From the NCBI GenBank assembly GCA_017409645.1, contig JAFQSI010000216.1, forward strand, positions 1 through 7,529: a stretch of DNA of 7,529 nt, written 5' to 3'. The stretch is from Oscillospiraceae bacterium (GTDB lineage: Bacteria > Bacillota > Clostridia > Oscillospirales > Oscillospiraceae). Shown here one piece after another: positions 5,725 through 7,529 of this stretch. Under the pieces are notes generated by a model. It had not been told where the DNA came from and searched no databases. It saw only the letters and a program-made list of their open reading frames with translations. Numbering within the stretch: the stretch's first letter is position 1; each line of letters starts with the position of its first letter. A program made the translations under genes and the position numbers.

Positions 5725-5784
5725 GTTCTCATAAGGGGCTTCCGCAGCGCATATTCTGAAGCAAACATCGTGGGAGGTCATTCT

Positions 5785-6066
5785 ATGGGTATGCGTGTGA
5801 CGGACTTAAGCTGCAAGGAGGTCGTCTGCATCTGCGACGGGGCGAGGCTCGGGTATGTGTCCGATGTGGAGGTGGAGCTGCCCGAGGGGCAGGTGAAGGC
5901 CGTCGTGGTGCCGGGGCGGGGGAAATTCTTCGGCCTGCTGGGCCGGACTGAGGACTATGTGATCCCCTGGAACGCCATCCGCCGGGTGGGGGACGACATT
6001 ATCCTGGTGGACTGCAAGCCATCAGAGTGCCGCTGCCCCAGGCCAAAGCCCAAATGGTTTGGATGA
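5785..6066 (+). CDS. YlmC/YmxH-type sporulation protein (PRC-barrel)
   Basis: This 93-residue protein has the layout of the YlmC/YmxH family: an N-terminal RVTDLSCKEVVCICDGARLGYVSDVEVEL (4-32), then GQVKAVVVPGRGKFFGLLGRTEDYVIPWNAIRRVGDDIILVD (35-76), a PRC-barrel-like beta fold. The C-terminus is short, with several cysteines and prolines (CKPSECRCPRPKPKWFG). Family members are found in endospore formers and their exact function is not settled. Placement right after sigG matches the sigG-ylm order known in Bacillus and supports a sporulation role. The ATG at 5785 is preceded by GGAGG at 7 bp; a GTG at 5770 overlaps that ribosome binding site and is rejected. No clear promoter was found in the 130-bp gap, so co-transcription with sigG is possible. 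The stop codon is part of a heptad repeat. Confidence 0.88.
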   Translation: MGMRVTDLSCKEVVCICDGARLGYVSDVEVELPEGQVKAVVVPGRGKFFGLLGRTEDYVIPWNAIRRVGDDIILVDCKPSECRCPRPKPKWFG

Positions 6067-6150
6067 GAGTGGAGATTGGAGAGTGAAGAGTGCAGATGTT
6101 AATACTCTACTAATAAATCTCCAATCTCCACTCTCAACTCTCCAATCTTT
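6064..6150. repeat. Heptad inverted repeat (GAGTGGA/GATTGGA type) at the ylmC stop codon
   Basis: An exact 19-nt word (6064-6082) recurs in inverted form at 6118-6136. Its first three bases are the ylmC TGA stop. The left arm continues in 7-bp steps (GAGTGGA, GATTGGA, GAGTGAA, GAGTGCA) to about 6098, and further inverted units run to 6146. TTTTT follows at 6148-6152, so the folded transcript may also act as a loose terminator before the rpsB promoter. Confidence 0.88.
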
Positions 6151-6163
6151 TTCAAAAAAGTTC

Positions 6164-6192
6164 TTGATTTTTGGAACGTCTTGAGATATAAT
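6164..6192 (+). promoter_or_regulatory. rpsB promoter (sigma-A type)
   Basis: TTGATT (6164-6169), a 17-bp spacer and a perfect TATAAT (6187-6192) predict a transcript starting near 6199. The hexamers and spacing are identical to those at the rpsT promoter. Confidence 0.88.
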
Positions 6193-6198
6193 GAATCG

Positions 6199-6325
6199 GC
6201 GTGGGAATTTCCCGCCAACGACAACAACTCACACCCGCTGATCGCTTCCCCCAGTGCCCACACGGGCGGGGACTGTGCGAGATGATGGGGTGGAGGAAAA
6301 AACAAAATCAAAGGAGATTATTACT
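6199..6325 (+). promoter_or_regulatory. Structured 5' leader of rpsB
   Basis: The predicted leader is about 127 nt, long for a ribosomal-protein gene with its own promoter. It contains a small hairpin near 6197-6215 (ggcg and cgcc arms, one bulge, ggga/tccc inner pairs) and a GCCC-ACAC-GGGC stem at 6256-6267. The ribosome binding site AAGGAG lies at 6311-6316, 9 bp before the ATG. Feedback by S2 on its own leader is known in Gammaproteobacteria; whether this leader does the same is inference. Confidence 0.45.
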
Positions 6326-7036
6326 ATGGCTGTCGTTTCTATGAAGCAGCTGCTGGAAGCCGGTGTCCACTTCGGTCACCAGACCCGCCGCTGGAACCCC
6401 AAAATGGCCCCCTACATCTACACCGAGCGTAACGGTATCTACATCATCGACCTGCAGAAGACCGTTAAGAAGCTGGAGGAGGCCTACAACTTCGTCCGTG
6501 AGATTTCCGCCAACGGCGGCAACGTCCTGTTCGTCGGCACCAAGAAGCAGGCTCAGGACGCCATCAAGGAAGAGGCTGCCCGCTGCGGCGGTTACTACGT
6601 CAACGCCCGCTGGCTGGGCGGTATGCTGACCAACTTCCGCACCATGCGCACCCGTATTGACCGTCTGGCCCAGCTGCGCAAGATGGAGGAGGACGGCACC
6701 TTCGCCATGCTGCCCAAGAAGGAAGTCATCAAGCACCAGGGCGAGATCGCCAAGCTGGAGAAGTACCTGGGCGGCGTCAAGGAGATGAAGAAGCTGCCCG
6801 CAGCTCTGTTCATCGTCGACCCCCGCAAGGAGCGCAACGCCATTGCTGAGGCTACCAAGCTGAACATCCCCATCGTCGCCATCGTCGACACCAACTGTGA
6901 TCCCGACGAGATCGACTACGTCATCCCCGGCAACGATGACGCCATCCGCGCCATCCGCCTGATCGCCGCCACCATGGCCAACGCCGCCATCGAGGGCCGC
7001 CAGGGCGAGGACACCGAGGCTCCCGTCGAGGAGTAA
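6326..7036 (+). CDS. rpsB: 30S ribosomal protein S2
   Basis: S2 is a late-assembling 30S protein that helps bind S1 and stabilise the head-platform region. The 236-residue product has normal S2 length. The hallmark segments are MKQLLEAGVHFGHQTRRWNPKM (6-27), YIYTERNGIYIIDLQKT (30-46), the NVLFVGTKKQAQ stretch (66-77), RWLGGMLTNFRTM (95-107) and LPAALFIVDPRKERNAIAEA (157-176), then IPIVAIVDTNCDPDEIDYVIPGNDDAIRAI (181-210). The C-terminus is acidic. The start at 6326 is set by AAGGAG 9 bp upstream; the longer reading from 6254 adds leader-encoded residues and is rejected. Arginine uses only CGC and CGT here, in contrast to CGG-rich recG and sigG, as expected for a highly expressed gene. It is followed by tsf, the usual bacterial order. 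Confidence 0.98.
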   Translation: MAVVSMKQLLEAGVHFGHQTRRWNPKMAPYIYTERNGIYIIDLQKTVKKLEEAYNFVREISANGGNVLFVGTKKQAQDAIKEEAARCGGYYVNARWLGGMLTNFRTMRTRIDRLAQLRKMEEDGTFAMLPKKEVIKHQGEIAKLEKYLGGVKEMKKLPAALFIVDPRKERNAIAEATKLNIPIVAIVDTNCDPDEIDYVIPGNDDAIRAIRLIAATMANAAIEGRQGEDTEAPVEE

Positions 7037-7050
7037 TTCCCGAAAGCATC

Positions 7051-7079
7051 GTGCCCACCCCGGGTGGGTGGGCACTTTT
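7051..7079 (+). terminator. Hairpin with short T-run between rpsB and tsf
   Basis: A perfect 10-bp GC-rich stem (7051-7060 with 7066-7075, loop CGGGT) is followed by TTTT and C. It looks like a Rho-independent terminator with a short T-run, located 14 bp after the rpsB stop and about 30 bp before the tsf start. No separate tsf promoter fits in the 75-bp gap, so partial termination (attenuation) or a processing hairpin is more likely than full stop. Confidence 0.75.
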
Positions 7080-7111
7080 CAATTCAACTGATTTCACAGG
7101 AGGAAATTACA

Positions 7112-7529
7112 ATGGCATTTACTGCTCAGGATGTTAAGAAGCTGCGTGAGATGACCAACGTCGGCATGATGGACTGCAAGAAGGCTCTCCAGGCTACCGA
7201 CGGCGATATGGACGCCGCCATCGACTGGCTGCGTGAGAAGGGCCTGGCCAAGGCTGCCAAGAAGGCTGACCGCATCGCCGCTGAGGGCGTTGCTCTGGCT
7301 ACCGTCGTTGACGGCATCGGTGTCGTCATCGAGGTCAACTCCGAGACCGACTTCGCCGCCAAGACCGAGGCCTTCCTGGACCTGGTCAAGAACCTGGCTG
7401 TTGCTGTTGCTGAGCAGAACCCCGCTGATGTGGAAGCTCTGAAGGCTTGCACCTACCCCGGCTCCAACCTGACTGTCACCGAGATCATGCAGGAGAAGGT
7501 CATGTCCATCGGCGAGAACATGCAGATCC
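7112..7529 (+). CDS. tsf: Translation elongation factor Ts (3' end outside the window)
   Basis: EF-Ts is the guanine-nucleotide exchange factor that releases GDP from EF-Tu. The visible 139 residues cover the N-terminal UBA-like domain with VKKLREMTNVGMMDCKKAL (8-26), DMDAAIDWLREKG (32-44), and the start of the core domain with EVNSETDFAAKTEAF (74-88). The last segment contains the EF-Tu-contacting TDF motif. Asn16 replaces the glycine usual in the TGxGMMDCKKAL signature, a minor change. The ATG at 7112 follows AGGAGG at about 8 bp. Full family length is about 200-300 residues, so the gene continues beyond 7529. It very likely shares the rpsB transcript through the hairpin at 7051-7079. Codon use resembles rpsB. 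Confidence 0.97.
   Translation, partial: MAFTAQDVKKLREMTNVGMMDCKKALQATDGDMDAAIDWLREKGLAKAAKKADRIAAEGVALATVVDGIGVVIEVNSETDFAAKTEAFLDLVKNLAVAVAEQNPADVEALKACTYPGSNLTVTEIMQEKVMSIGENMQI

Noticed and set aside
5725..5784. Sigma-G-type promoter for ylmC (GCATA and CATTCTA elements)
   Set aside because: The spacing is far too long and the supposed -10 overlaps the ribosome binding site and start codon.
6308..7075. Minus-strand open frame of 255 codons opposite rpsB
   Set aside because: Its composition is a mirror of rpsB codons (Val, Leu, Gly, Asp), and it is fully antisense to a certain gene.

Overview
The window looks like chromosomal DNA from a GC-rich, endospore-forming Bacillota (class Clostridia, most likely an Oscillospirales-type gut bacterium). 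The evidence is a forespore sigma factor (sigG) next to a YlmC/YmxH-type sporulation protein, strong GGAGG ribosome binding sites, TTGATT-N17-TATAAT promoters, and strongly G/C-ending codons. The assignment comes from gene content and style; no database was searched.

Left part (1-3907, genes on the minus strand). A HAD-family phosphatase lies downstream of a decayed fragment of a GH3 beta-glucosidase. This pair is bracketed by two same-orientation copies of a multi-hairpin dispersed repeat (1-101, cut by the window edge, and 1536-1671). Next come the complete recG helicase gene with its own promoter and a strong terminator, and then rpsT (ribosomal protein S20) with its own promoter and terminator.

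Centre (4197-4867). A gene-free stretch of about 670 bp separates the minus-strand genes from the plus-strand genes. It holds the rpsT promoter, a dense cluster of DnaA-box-like nonamers (4486-4613), and a sigma-F-like promoter for sigG. The DnaA-box cluster at a divergent gene switch is the most interesting signal here: it could be a DnaA-binding regulatory or titration cluster, or an origin-like region away from dnaA.

Right part (4868-7529, genes on the plus strand). sigG is followed by ylmC/ymxH, a neighbourhood also known in Bacillus. Then comes rpsB (S2) with a strong promoter and a leader of about 127 nt, a hairpin with a short T-run, and the start of tsf (EF-Ts), which runs off the window.

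Four junctions (downstream of the GH3 remnant, upstream of recG, downstream of sigG, downstream of ylmC) carry inverted repeats built from 7-bp units. Each junction has its own heptad sequence, and two of the arrays touch or include a stop codon. The genes belong to housekeeping (translation, recombination repair) and sporulation. The unusual content is in the intergenic DNA.
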